A DNA stretch of 64,000 nt from Mycolicibacterium cosmeticum (GTDB lineage: Bacteria; Actinomycetota; Actinomycetes; Mycobacteriales; Mycobacteriaceae), in assembly GCA_016197365.1 (NCBI GenBank), contig JACPVS010000006.1, forward strand, positions 704,954 through 768,953, in the 5' to 3' direction. The notes beneath the pieces were generated by a model. The model was not told the origin of the DNA. It made no database searches and saw only the letters and a program-made list of their open reading frames with translations. This document shows positions 37,532-45,423 of the stretch, in pieces; position 1 is the stretch's first letter, and each line of letters opens with the position of its first letter. Both the position numbers and the translations under genes were made by a program.

Positions 37532-38299
37532 ATGACAGCCGTGGATTCAGAGAGCCGCCAGACTCGCATCGTCGAATTCGCCCGCACCAGGGGGCGCGTC
37601 GAGGTGCTTCCGCTGGCCGAGGAGCTTCAGGTCGCGTCCGAGACCATTCGTCGCGACCTGAAGGTCCTCGCGGGCCGCCGTCTGCTCAAACGTGTGCACG
37701 GTGGTGCGGTGCCCCTGGAGACCGTCGCCTTCGAATCCGCGGTGGAATATCGCAGTCAGGTCGACCTGGCCCAGAAACACCGCATCGCCACCGCGGCGGC
37801 CGACTTGTTGCACGGGTCCGAAACCGTCTATCTGGATGAGGGATTCACCCCGCGGCTCATCGCGGAGAAGATCGCCGGCCGGGACCTCACGGTGGTGACG
37901 TCTTCACTGTGGGCAGCAGAGGCGTTGGCGCACAGCGACACCGTGACGGTGCTTCTACTGGGCGGCCGGATGCGCGGCAGAACCCTTGCGACGGTGGACC
38001 ATTGGGCGGTGGATCGGCTGCGCACCCTGGTGATCGACGTGGCCTACCTGGGCACCAACGGGATCACCGTCGAGCACGGGCTGACCACACCGGACCCGGC
38101 CGTCGCCGCCGTCAAGCAGACAGCCGTGCAGGTCGCCGGGCGCAGGATTCTCGTGGCGGCACATACGAAGTTCGGCGAGACCAGCTTCTGCCGATTCGCC
38201 GAGGTATCGGACTTCGAAGCCGTCGTCACCGGATCCGAGCTGTCCTCTGCCGAGGCGCATCGTTACGAAGCGTTGGGGCCCAGCGTCATTCGGACCTGA
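37532..38299 (+). CDS. DeoR-family transcriptional regulator
   Basis: A 255-residue regulator. The N-terminal winged HTH (about 8-62: RQTRIVEFARTRGRVEVLPLAEEL, then SETIRRDLKVLAGRRLLKRVHGGA) is the classic DeoR signature. The C-terminal DeoRC sensor domain contains VYLDEGFTP, LTVVTSSL, LGGRMRGRT and LGTNGI, which bind sugar phosphates. It lies 29 bases downstream of the PTS gene and probably represses the PTS and dehydrogenase genes until phosphorylated substrate appears. Its 3' end overlaps the convergent hydrolase remnant by 14 bases. Confidence 0.92.
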   Translation: MTAVDSESRQTRIVEFARTRGRVEVLPLAEELQVASETIRRDLKVLAGRRLLKRVHGGAVPLETVAFESAVEYRSQVDLAQKHRIATAAADLLHGSETVYLDEGFTPRLIAEKIAGRDLTVVTSSLWAAEALAHSDTVTVLLLGGRMRGRTLATVDHWAVDRLRTLVIDVAYLGTNGITVEHGLTTPDPAVAAVKQTAVQVAGRRILVAAHTKFGETSFCRFAEVSDFEAVVTGSELSSAEAHRYEALGPSVIRT

Positions 38300-38962
38300 G
38301 CCGGTCGACACCGTCCCAGAACCGATGCGCCCGCCCGGCGATCTCGTCGGGAAACTCCCCGTTGATGGCGTGCGAAGCCGACGGCCAGAGCTCAACCTCG
38401 CCGTGCCGTAAGAGTTTCCGGGCAGTATCCGCCGCGAGGTGGCCGTCGTGGATGACGCTGCGCCCGGCGATGAGCGCCAGCACCGGCATGTCCAACGCCC
38501 GCAACTTACCATCGGTGAACCTGGTGGGCGCGGGCTGGTGCAGCGCGAAGTCGGTGGTGGCGGCGTCGATCAACGCCGCCACCGGGCTGTGTTCGGAGCG
38601 GAATCCAGTCCCAGCCCGACGAGCAACTCTCCGAACCACCACGCCTGGTCCCCGGGGCCGGTCAGCGGCAACCGCTGGACCGACAGTCCGGGTTCGCCGA
38701 GCAGGTCCACACAGTAGACCGTGCGGTGCGCCAGCAGTCCGGGCAGATTGTCGGCCCACATGGGCGTGGACGCATTGCGGCCGGGCAGCAGAACCACGGG
38801 GCGTTCACCGCGGACCGGGCCGAAACGATACGCCCGGACGGTGCCGAACGTGGTTGGCACATCGGCACATTCACCCGCAACCGAAAGCGCGGCCATCGCC
38901 AATTCGTAGGCCGTGCGGAAGTGCGCTCGGGCCGACTCGCTACGCCAGCCACCGACGCTCAC
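38286..38962 (-). pseudogene. Alpha/beta hydrolase gene with internal deletion and frameshift
   Basis: Two frames together give the two ends of one hydrolase. The N-terminal part (38962 down to about 38605) encodes VRAYRFGPVRGERPVVLLPGRNASTP and GDQAWWFGELLVGLGLD, then runs into a false ending. The C-terminal part (from about 38600 to 38286, another frame) encodes HSPVAALIDAATTDFALHQPAP, ALDMPVLALIAGRS with the acid region, and WPSASHAINGEFPDEIAG with the His. The stretch that should hold the nucleophile elbow (GxSxG) and cap, perhaps 60-80 residues, is missing. The joint is near 38590-38610. The gene cannot make a working hydrolase. Confidence 0.75.
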
Positions 38963-38967
38963 CGCAA

Positions 38968-40839
38968 CTACTCGACGGTCACCGACTTGGCCAGGTTGCG
39001 CGGCTTGTCCACGTCATAGCCACGCGCCTGGGCCACGCCCGCCGCGAACACCTGCATCGGGATGGTCGACAGCAGCGGCTGATACAGCGTCGACACCGCC
39101 GGGATCTCGATCAGGTGGTCGGCATACGGCGCGACGGTGTCGTCGCCCTCTTCGGCGATGACGATGGTCACCGCGCCGCGGGCCTGGATCTCGCGGATGT
39201 TGCTGAGCAACTTGGCATGCAGGGTCGCCGAATTCTTCGGCGACGGCATCACCACGATCACCGGCAGGTCATCTTCGATCAGCGCGATCGGGCCGTGCTT
39301 GAGTTCGCCGGCGGCGAATCCCTCGGCATGCATGTACGCCAACTCTTTGAGCTTGAGCGCACCTTCGAGCGCCACCGGGTAGCCGACGTGGCGACCCAGG
39401 AACAGCACCGCCGAGGACTGCGCGAACCGGCGTGCGAGTTCTGTCACCGGCTCCATGCACGTCAGCACGCGAGCCACCTGATCGGCCATCGCTTCCAGAT
39501 CGTGGTATTCGCGGGCCACCTCGTCCGGGTACTTGGTGCCCCGAGCCTGCGCAAGCGCAAGTCCGACAAGGTAGTTCGCGGTCAACTGCGCCAGGAAGGT
39601 CTTGGTGGACGCGACCCCGATCTCCGGACCGGCGCGGGTATAGAGCACCGCGTCGGCCTCACGCGGGATCTGGCTGCCGTTGGTGTTGCAGATGGCCAGG
39701 ACCTTGGCCTTCTGCTCCTTGGCGTGCCGCACCGCTTCGAGGGTGTCGGCCGTCTCGCCCGACTGGGAGATGGCGATCACCAGCGTGCTGCGGTCCAGAA
39801 CCGGGTCGCGGTACCGGAATTCGCTGGCGAGCTCGACTTCCACCGGAAGCCTGGTCCAATGTTCGATGGCGTACTTGGCCAGCATCCCGGAGTGGTAGGC
39901 GGTGCCGCAGGCGACGATGAACACCTTGTCGACCTCGCGCAGCTCCTGATCGGACAGGCGCTGCTCGTCGAGCACGATGCGGCCGTCGACGAAATGGCCC
40001 AGCAGGGTGTCCGACACCGCGGTCGGCTGCTCGGCGATCTCCTTGAGCATGAAGTAGTCGTAGCCGCCCTTCTCGGCGGCGCTGAGGTCCCAGTCGATGT
40101 GAAACTCGCGGGCCGGTGCGTCATCACCCGCGAAGTCCGTCACCCGGTACCCGTCCGCGGTGATCACGACGGCCTGATCCTGGCCCAGTTCGACGGCGTC
40201 GCGGGTGTGCTCGATGAAGGCGGCCACGTCGGATCCGACGAACATCTCGCCGTCGCCGACCCCCACCACCAACGGGGTGGACCGGCGGGCCGCGACGATG
40301 GTGCCGGGTTCGTCGGCGCAGGCGAACACCAGCGTGAAATGTCCCTCGAGCTGGCGCAGCACCGACAGCACGGAGCCGACGAAGTCGCCGGCAGTGGCAC
40401 CCTCGCGATACGCGTGGGCGACCAGATGTACGGCCACCTCGGAGTCGGTGTCGCTGGCGAACTCGACGCCGGCGGCCTCCAGCCCGGTGCGCAGGGCGGC
40501 GAAGTTCTCGATGATGCCGTTGTGCACGACGGCGAACTTGCCGCTCGCGTCACGGTGTGGATGCGCATTGCGGTCGGTGGGCCGGCCGTGGGTGGCCCAC
40601 CGGGTGTGACCCATGCCGGTGGTGCCGGACAACGCGGCGGGATCCGCCGCGCGGGCTTCGGTGACTGCTTCCTCCAGATTGGCCAGCCTGCCCGCTCGGC
40701 GCCGCACCACCAGGCCGCCGTCGCCGTCGAGCAGGGCGACGCCCGAGGAGTCATAACCCCGGTATTCCATCCGCCGCAAGGCATCGACCACAATCCCGCA
40801 GGCGGGGCGCCGTCCGACGTAACCGACGATTCCACACAT
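38968..40839 (-). CDS. glmS: Glutamine-fructose-6-phosphate aminotransferase
   Basis: Makes glucosamine-6-phosphate from fructose-6-phosphate and glutamine, the first step of UDP-GlcNAc synthesis. The 622-residue protein begins MCGIVGYVG, with the catalytic Cys as residue 2 after Met removal, so the ATG at 40839 is certain; the frame extends upstream to 40965 only by chance. The glutaminase domain is about 1-240 (MGHTRWATHG). Two SIS domains follow with ISQSGETADTLEA and the C-terminal LAKSVTVE. It corresponds to Rv3436c. No glmS ribozyme was seen upstream, as expected outside Firmicutes. Confidence 0.96.
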   Translation of the reverse strand: MCGIVGYVGRRPACGIVVDALRRMEYRGYDSSGVALLDGDGGLVVRRRAGRLANLEEAVTEARAADPAALSGTTGMGHTRWATHGRPTDRNAHPHRDASGKFAVVHNGIIENFAALRTGLEAAGVEFASDTDSEVAVHLVAHAYREGATAGDFVGSVLSVLRQLEGHFTLVFACADEPGTIVAARRSTPLVVGVGDGEMFVGSDVAAFIEHTRDAVELGQDQAVVITADGYRVTDFAGDDAPAREFHIDWDLSAAEKGGYDYFMLKEIAEQPTAVSDTLLGHFVDGRIVLDEQRLSDQELREVDKVFIVACGTAYHSGMLAKYAIEHWTRLPVEVELASEFRYRDPVLDRSTLVIAISQSGETADTLEAVRHAKEQKAKVLAICNTNGSQIPREADAVLYTRAGPEIGVASTKTFLAQLTANYLVGLALAQARGTKYPDEVAREYHDLEAMADQVARVLTCMEPVTELARRFAQSSAVLFLGRHVGYPVALEGALKLKELAYMHAEGFAAGELKHGPIALIEDDLPVIVVMPSPKNSATLHAKLLSNIREIQARGAVTIVIAEEGDDTVAPYADHLIEIPAVSTLYQPLLSTIPMQVFAAGVAQARGYDVDKPRNLAKSVTVE

Positions 40840-40992
40840 GGTTACCCAGGGTAGTGCAGCGCCCGGCCACCCCCGGCCAACCGCGGGCCCGCGGGACGCG
40901 GCGATCTCAGCGGGCAGCACCGCCACCACGCCGAAGGCCGAGGAGAACGTGGTACCCGTCACCACGTGACCGTGGTCACCGCACGGTTGACG

Positions 40993-40998
40993 TACGGT
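40993..40998 (+). promoter_or_regulatory. Candidate -10 box for a leaderless transcript of the 41005 gene
   Basis: TACGGT is six bases (CTACGG) before the GTG at 41005, the same geometry as at 19978. Confidence 0.5.
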
Positions 40999-41004
40999 CT
41001 ACGG

Positions 41005-41847
41005 GTGGCCAGCACGAAGAAGCTTTTCGCAGCTCTCACCCGGCGCGGCCCGCACCGGGTACTCCGCGGCGACCTGGCCTTCGCCGGCCTGCCCGGCGTG
41101 GTCTTCACCCCCGAGTCGGGGCTCGGGCTGCCCGGCGTGGCGTTCGGCCACGACTGGCTGACGGGCGCCGAACGCTATGCGGGGACCCTGGAACATCTCG
41201 CCTCGTGGGGCATCGTTGCGGCGGCACCGGATACCGAGAAGGCGCTGGCCCCGTCGGTGCTCAATGCCGCCTTCGATCTGGGCACCACGCTGGACATCAT
41301 CGCCGGGGTGCGACTGGGAACGGGCAAGATCAGCGTCCATCCGGGCAAGCTGGCCGTCGCCGGGCACGGTTTCGGCGCCTCCGCCGCGGTGTTCGCCGCG
41401 GCAGGTATGCAGAGCAGGCTCGCAGCCGCGGCGGCCCTGTTCCCGGCCGCGTCCAGTCCGGCTGCCGAACAGCCGGCCGCCGGGTTGAAGCTGCCCGGAC
41501 TGATCCTGCGCGCGCCGTCCGACGGCACCTCCCTGCGGTCCAATGCCGATGCGCTGGCAGGCGCCTGGAGCACCGCGACGACGCGCACGGTCAGCAAGGC
41601 CGAAGCGGGCGGACTGGTCGAAGGTCGGCGCCTGGGCAAGGTGGTCGGTCTGCCGGGCGCCGACCGCGGCACCCAGAAGTCGGTGCGGGCGCTGCTGACC
41701 GGCTATCTGCTGTTCACGCTGGCCGGCGACAAGGCTTACAAGGACTTCGCCGACCCCGAGACCACCCTGCCCAAGACCGCCGAGATCGACCCCGAGGCCG
41801 TCCCCGCGACGCTCGAGGACAAGTTCGTCGCGCTGCTCAAGGGCTGA
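41005..41847 (+). CDS. Dienelactone-hydrolase-like alpha/beta hydrolase fold protein
   Basis: A 280-residue protein, the same length as I recall for Rv3438, starting VASTKKLFAALTRRGPHRVLRG at a GTG. An alpha/beta hydrolase fold is suggested by GVAFGHDWL and by KLAVAGHGFGASAAVFAAAG. At the nucleophile elbow the motif is GHGFG, so the Ser or Cys nucleophile is replaced by Gly, and no obvious replacement is near. A non-catalytic role is therefore likely. It is divergent from glmS in all mycobacteria I recall. Function unknown. Confidence 0.82.
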   Translation: MASTKKLFAALTRRGPHRVLRGDLAFAGLPGVVFTPESGLGLPGVAFGHDWLTGAERYAGTLEHLASWGIVAAAPDTEKALAPSVLNAAFDLGTTLDIIAGVRLGTGKISVHPGKLAVAGHGFGASAAVFAAAGMQSRLAAAAALFPAASSPAAEQPAAGLKLPGLILRAPSDGTSLRSNADALAGAWSTATTRTVSKAEAGGLVEGRRLGKVVGLPGADRGTQKSVRALLTGYLLFTLAGDKAYKDFADPETTLPKTAEIDPEAVPATLEDKFVALLKG

Positions 41848-41938
41848 CCCGGCTCTGAACGTCCCGCTTTGTGCGACCTGGTCCGGTTCGCCCCGCGCGT
41901 CGCGGACGAAACGGCACACGCCGTTCACATTGCCCCCA

Positions 41939-41960
41939 ACCAACCGGTTGGTGATATAAC
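41939..41960 (+). promoter_or_regulatory. Perfect 14-bp palindrome abutting the -10 box of the LLM gene
   Basis: ACCAACC/GGTTGGT (41939-41952) is a perfect palindrome. Two bases later comes TATAAC (41955-41960), a good -10, and six bases after that the ATG at 41967. A repressor bound to the palindrome would block the -35/-10 spacer. Confidence 0.65.
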
Positions 41961-41966
41961 TCCTCC

Positions 41967-43007
41967 ATGCGGACAGGGATCTTTCTGGGCTACGCCGGCG
42001 GCTTCAAGGAAGCGGCCGAACAGGTCGTCAAGCTGGAGCAGGTGGGCATCGACATCGCCCTGGTCGCAGAGGCGTACTCCTACGACGCGATCAGCCAGTT
42101 GGGTTACCTGGCCGCCAAGACCTCGACCATCGAACTGGGCACCGGGGTGGTGCCGATCTACACCCGCACCCCCTCCCTGCTGGCGATGACGGCGGCCGGT
42201 GTCGACTACGTCTCCGACGGTCGTTTCCGCCTGGGCCTCGGCACGTCCGGTCCGCAGGTCGTCGAGGGCTTCCACGGCGTGGCGTTCGACGCACCGCTGG
42301 GCCGCACCCGCGAGGTCGTCGAGATCTGCAGGCAGGTGTGGCGCCGCGAACCCGTCAACCACGACGGCAAGTACTACCAACTCCCCCTGCCCGCCGGCCG
42401 CGGCACCGGCCTCGGCAAGCCGCTGAAGCTGATCAATCATCCTGTGCGCGAGCGCATTCCGATCACCATCGCGGCACTGGGCCCGCAGAACGTGCAATTG
42501 ACCGCCGAGATCGCCGAAGGCTGGCAGCCGGTGTTCTACTACCCGGAGAAGGCCGACGACGTCTGGGGCGACGCCCTACGCGCCGGTGCCGCCAAACGGG
42601 ATCCGGCGCTGGGTCCGCTCGATGTGATGGTCAGCGCCAGCCTGGCCATCGGCGACGACGTCGACGACCGACTCGCCTGGGCGAAACCGCAACTGGCCCT
42701 GTACATCGGCGGAATGGGCGCGCGCGGCAAGAACTTCTATCACAACCTGGCCACCCGCTATGGCTACGGCGAGGTCGCCGACCACATCCAGGACCTGTAC
42801 CTGGTCGGCAAGAAGGCCGAGGCGATCGCGGCGGTGCCCGACGAGCTTGTCCGCAACGTATCCCTGGTCGGGCCAAAGGGTTTCGTCAAGGAACGGCTCG
42901 CCGCCTACGCGGAGGCCGGGGTGACGACCATCCTGGTGCATCCCCTCACCGGCGACGACGCCGAGGCGGTCACGTTCGCCGAGGATCTGGTCTCGCTCAC
43001 CAGCTAG
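41967..43007 (+). CDS. LLM-class F420-dependent oxidoreductase
   Basis: A 346-residue luciferase-like monooxygenase-family protein with the TIM-barrel pattern: GIDIALVAEAYSYDAISQLGYLA, IELGTGVVPIYTRTPSLLAMTA and GRFRLGLGTSGPQVVEGFHG. In mycobacteria this branch normally uses the deazaflavin F420 as hydride carrier. It resembles the Rv3520c group, whose substrates are unknown. The mRNA appears leaderless, because TATAAC lies six bases before the ATG, and the promoter contains a perfect palindrome. TCCTCC before the ATG is not a ribosome-binding site. Confidence 0.87.
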   Translation: MRTGIFLGYAGGFKEAAEQVVKLEQVGIDIALVAEAYSYDAISQLGYLAAKTSTIELGTGVVPIYTRTPSLLAMTAAGVDYVSDGRFRLGLGTSGPQVVEGFHGVAFDAPLGRTREVVEICRQVWRREPVNHDGKYYQLPLPAGRGTGLGKPLKLINHPVRERIPITIAALGPQNVQLTAEIAEGWQPVFYYPEKADDVWGDALRAGAAKRDPALGPLDVMVSASLAIGDDVDDRLAWAKPQLALYIGGMGARGKNFYHNLATRYGYGEVADHIQDLYLVGKKAEAIAAVPDELVRNVSLVGPKGFVKERLAAYAEAGVTTILVHPLTGDDAEAVTFAEDLVSLTS

Positions 43008-43213
43008 GCCGGCCAGTCGGGCGTGACACTCGCCTCACAATTGGGCGGCGCACCGGTTTGTTGGGTACGCTCTCCACAGCGGCATCGTCTGTTCTGCCTT
43101 TTGCCGCCTCGCCAGGGCTTTTATCGTAGCCCTGCTCGATCGTCACACCGAGCGCCGCGGGACCACCCCGCGCCGGGCAGGACGACCACACTCGACTTTT
43201 CTGGAGTTTCTTC

Positions 43214-44572
43214 GTGTCCACGTTTGCCGACCTCGGCCTGCCCGAGGCCGTCGTTTCCACGCTCGCTGCCAACGGCATCGAGTCCCCTTTCCCCATCCAG
43301 TCTGCGACCCTGCCGGATTCGCTGGCGGGCCGTGACGTGCTCGGCCGCGGCCGCACCGGTTCCGGCAAGACCTACGCGTTCCTGCTGCCCCTGGTGAGCC
43401 GCCTGGCCGCCAACCCGGTGCCGCGCCGCCCCAAGGCTTTCCGCGCACTCATCCTGGCCCCGACCCGCGAACTGGTCGCCCAGATCGACGCCTCGCTCGC
43501 GCCCCTGGCGCAGGCGACCGGCCTGCGGTCGGCCACGATCTTCGGCGGTGTGAGCGCCAACCCGCAGATCGACAAGCTGCGCAACGGCATCGACATCGTC
43601 ATCGCCTGCCCCGGCCGCCTCGAGGACCACGTCAAGTCCGGCTACGCCGACCTGTCCGGCGTGCAGATCACCGTGCTCGACGAGGCCGACCACATGGCCG
43701 ACCTGGGCTTCCTGCCCCCGGTCAAGCGTCTGCTGGATCGCACCCCGCGCGACGGTCAGCGCCTGCTGTTCTCGGCCACCCTCGACAACGGCATCGACGT
43801 GCTGGTCGACCGTTACCTGCACGATCCCGTGGTGCACAGCGTCGACTCCGAGCAGTCGCCGGTGGCCGCCATGGCCCACCACGTGCTGCACGTGGACGGC
43901 GCGGCACGTTTCGATGTGCTCGCCGACCTGGCCGCGTCCCCGGGCCGCACCATCGTGTTCGCCCGCACCAAGTACGGCGCCAAAGGCCTTGCCCGCAAGC
44001 TCAATTCACGCGGCGTACCGGCAGTTGAGCTGCACGGCAACCTGTCCCAGAACGCCCGTACCCGCAACCTGGCCGCATTCTCGGACGGTTCGGCCACGGT
44101 GCTCGTCGCCACGGACATCGCCGCGCGCGGCATCCACGTCGACGACGTCAGCCTGGTCGTCCACGCCGATCCCCCGGTGGAGCACAAGGCATACCTGCAC
44201 CGGTCCGGCCGCACCGCGCGTGCCGGCAACGACGGCACCGTTGTCACCTTGATGGTCGACGACCAGGTCTCCGACGTCCGCGTCCTGACCCGCAAAGCGG
44301 GCATCAAGCCGACCGTCACCAAGTTCAGTGGCACGTCGCATCCGGTGCTGCAGGAGATCGCCCCGGGCGAGCGGAAGTTCACCGGCCCTATCGAGTTGGC
44401 CGGCGCCGAGCCTGCCGCGACGCGCGCGCCGCAGCAGCCCGGTCGTCAGCAGAGCCAGCGCCGTCGGCCCACCCGGGCCGGGGGTACCGGCGGTGGCCGC
44501 TCCGGTGGCAACGCCGCCAGCAGCGGCAGCGGCAGCCGTTCCCGACGGGGTGGCGCGGGACAGCACCGCTGA
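43214..44572 (+). CDS. rhlE: DEAD-box ATP-dependent RNA helicase, RhlE type
   Basis: A 452-residue RNA helicase unwinding RNA duplexes in cold adaptation and RNA turnover. Motifs in order: GRGRTGSGKTYAF (Walker A, I), APTRELVAQ (Ia), PGRLEDH (Ib), VLDEADHMADLG (II), LLFSATLDN (III), LVATDIAARGIH (V) and YLHRSGRTARAG (VI). Residues about 390-452 form a Gly/Arg/Ser/Gln-rich disordered RNA-binding tail. The Q motif region FPIQSATLPDSLAG is near the start. The GTG at 43214 is used. The 206 bases upstream have no gene and could form a long leader, as cold-induced helicase genes often have. Confidence 0.92.
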   Translation: MSTFADLGLPEAVVSTLAANGIESPFPIQSATLPDSLAGRDVLGRGRTGSGKTYAFLLPLVSRLAANPVPRRPKAFRALILAPTRELVAQIDASLAPLAQATGLRSATIFGGVSANPQIDKLRNGIDIVIACPGRLEDHVKSGYADLSGVQITVLDEADHMADLGFLPPVKRLLDRTPRDGQRLLFSATLDNGIDVLVDRYLHDPVVHSVDSEQSPVAAMAHHVLHVDGAARFDVLADLAASPGRTIVFARTKYGAKGLARKLNSRGVPAVELHGNLSQNARTRNLAAFSDGSATVLVATDIAARGIHVDDVSLVVHADPPVEHKAYLHRSGRTARAGNDGTVVTLMVDDQVSDVRVLTRKAGIKPTVTKFSGTSHPVLQEIAPGERKFTGPIELAGAEPAATRAPQQPGRQQSQRRRPTRAGGTGGGRSGGNAASSGSGSRSRRGGAGQHR

Positions 44573-44580
44573 GCGATTGA

Positions 44581-44617
44581 TGCACGTTCCGTAACGTCAC
44601 GCGTTACGGAACGTGCA
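44581..44617. terminator. Bidirectional hairpin between rhlE and the TetR gene
   Basis: A perfect 16-bp stem (TGCACGTTCCGTAACG at 44581-44596 with 44602-44617) has a five-base loop. It sits between convergent stops at 44572 and 44622. Confidence 0.85.
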
Positions 44618-44621
44618 CAAG

Positions 44622-45287
44622 TCACCGGAGAACGCCGGGCGCCTCATCGCTCAATCTGAGCAGTTGGATCACCGCTTGGGCGATCTCCTCGGGACCGGTC
44701 TGCTCCTTGGGTCGAGACCACCGCGACACAGAGACGATCATGCCCAGGATCAGTCGTGCCGTGACGGCGGGATTCCCCTCGTCCAGGTGACCGTCGGCCA
44801 TGTTGGCGCCGACCACACCGACCCACATCTTCTCCATCTCACGGCTCCAGGACAGCCACCGCGAGTAGACGTCGGGCGGCAGCCCGGGGCCTCCGACAAT
44901 CAGGTCGATGTAGCTGCGCATGCGTACCGCGGCGTCGGCTTGCACCCGGATCATCGCGATGAGCTGGGCGGCGGGACCGGCGGCACCCGCCATCGCGGCG
45001 GTGGTGCTTTCGGTCAGCGCTCCCGTGCACTGTTCGAACAGGATCGCGACGAGTTCTTCCTTTGTCGGGACCGAGCGGTACAGCGTCGCGCGGGAAACGC
45101 CCAGTCGGTCCGCGGTCTCGACGATCGATACCGCCTCGTAGCCACCCTCGGCATACAACTCCGCCACCGCGTCGGCGACGTCCTCGTGGTCGATGGTGAG
45201 ACGAGGTCGGCCGCGAGTCCGACGCGGCGGGCCGTCTTCAACACGCTCCGACACTCCACTCCTCCGACCCACGCTGGTTCCGTTCAC
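44622..45287 (-). CDS. TetR/AcrR-family transcriptional regulator
   Basis: A 221-residue regulator. The N-terminal HTH (about residues 32-80) reads DVADAVAELYAEGGYEAVSIVETADRLGVSR-ATLYRSVPTKEEL in two blocks, a typical TetR DNA-binding domain. The rest is a helical ligand-binding domain. The first 30 residues are basic and disordered (GPPRRTRGRPRLT), so a later start is possible. The gene stands alone between rhlE and the 45424 gene, and its target is not evident. The palindrome in front of the LLM gene at 41939 is one conceivable target but is 3 kb away. Confidence 0.87.
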   Translation of the reverse strand: MNGTSVGRRSGVSERVEDGPPRRTRGRPRLTIDHEDVADAVAELYAEGGYEAVSIVETADRLGVSRATLYRSVPTKEELVAILFEQCTGALTESTTAAMAGAAGPAAQLIAMIRVQADAAVRMRSYIDLIVGGPGLPPDVYSRWLSWSREMEKMWVGVVGANMADGHLDEGNPAVTARLILGMIVSVSRWSRPKEQTGPEEIAQAVIQLLRLSDEAPGVLR

Positions 45288-45423
45288 GCGTTTTAAAGCC
45301 TAGCCGTCGCAGAACATGTGGGCGGCCAGCGGCACCGGCGCTCAGCCACATTGACGTGATCGCCAATTATGTGACCTCGAAGGCTTCGGATCGGCTCGAC
45401 GAAAAGTTCCTCGGCCGCGCCCG

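Noticed and set aside
40840..41004. glmS ribozyme or riboswitch upstream of glmS
   Set aside because: The short divergent region shows no ribozyme core, and such ribozymes are known from Firmicutes-type genomes.
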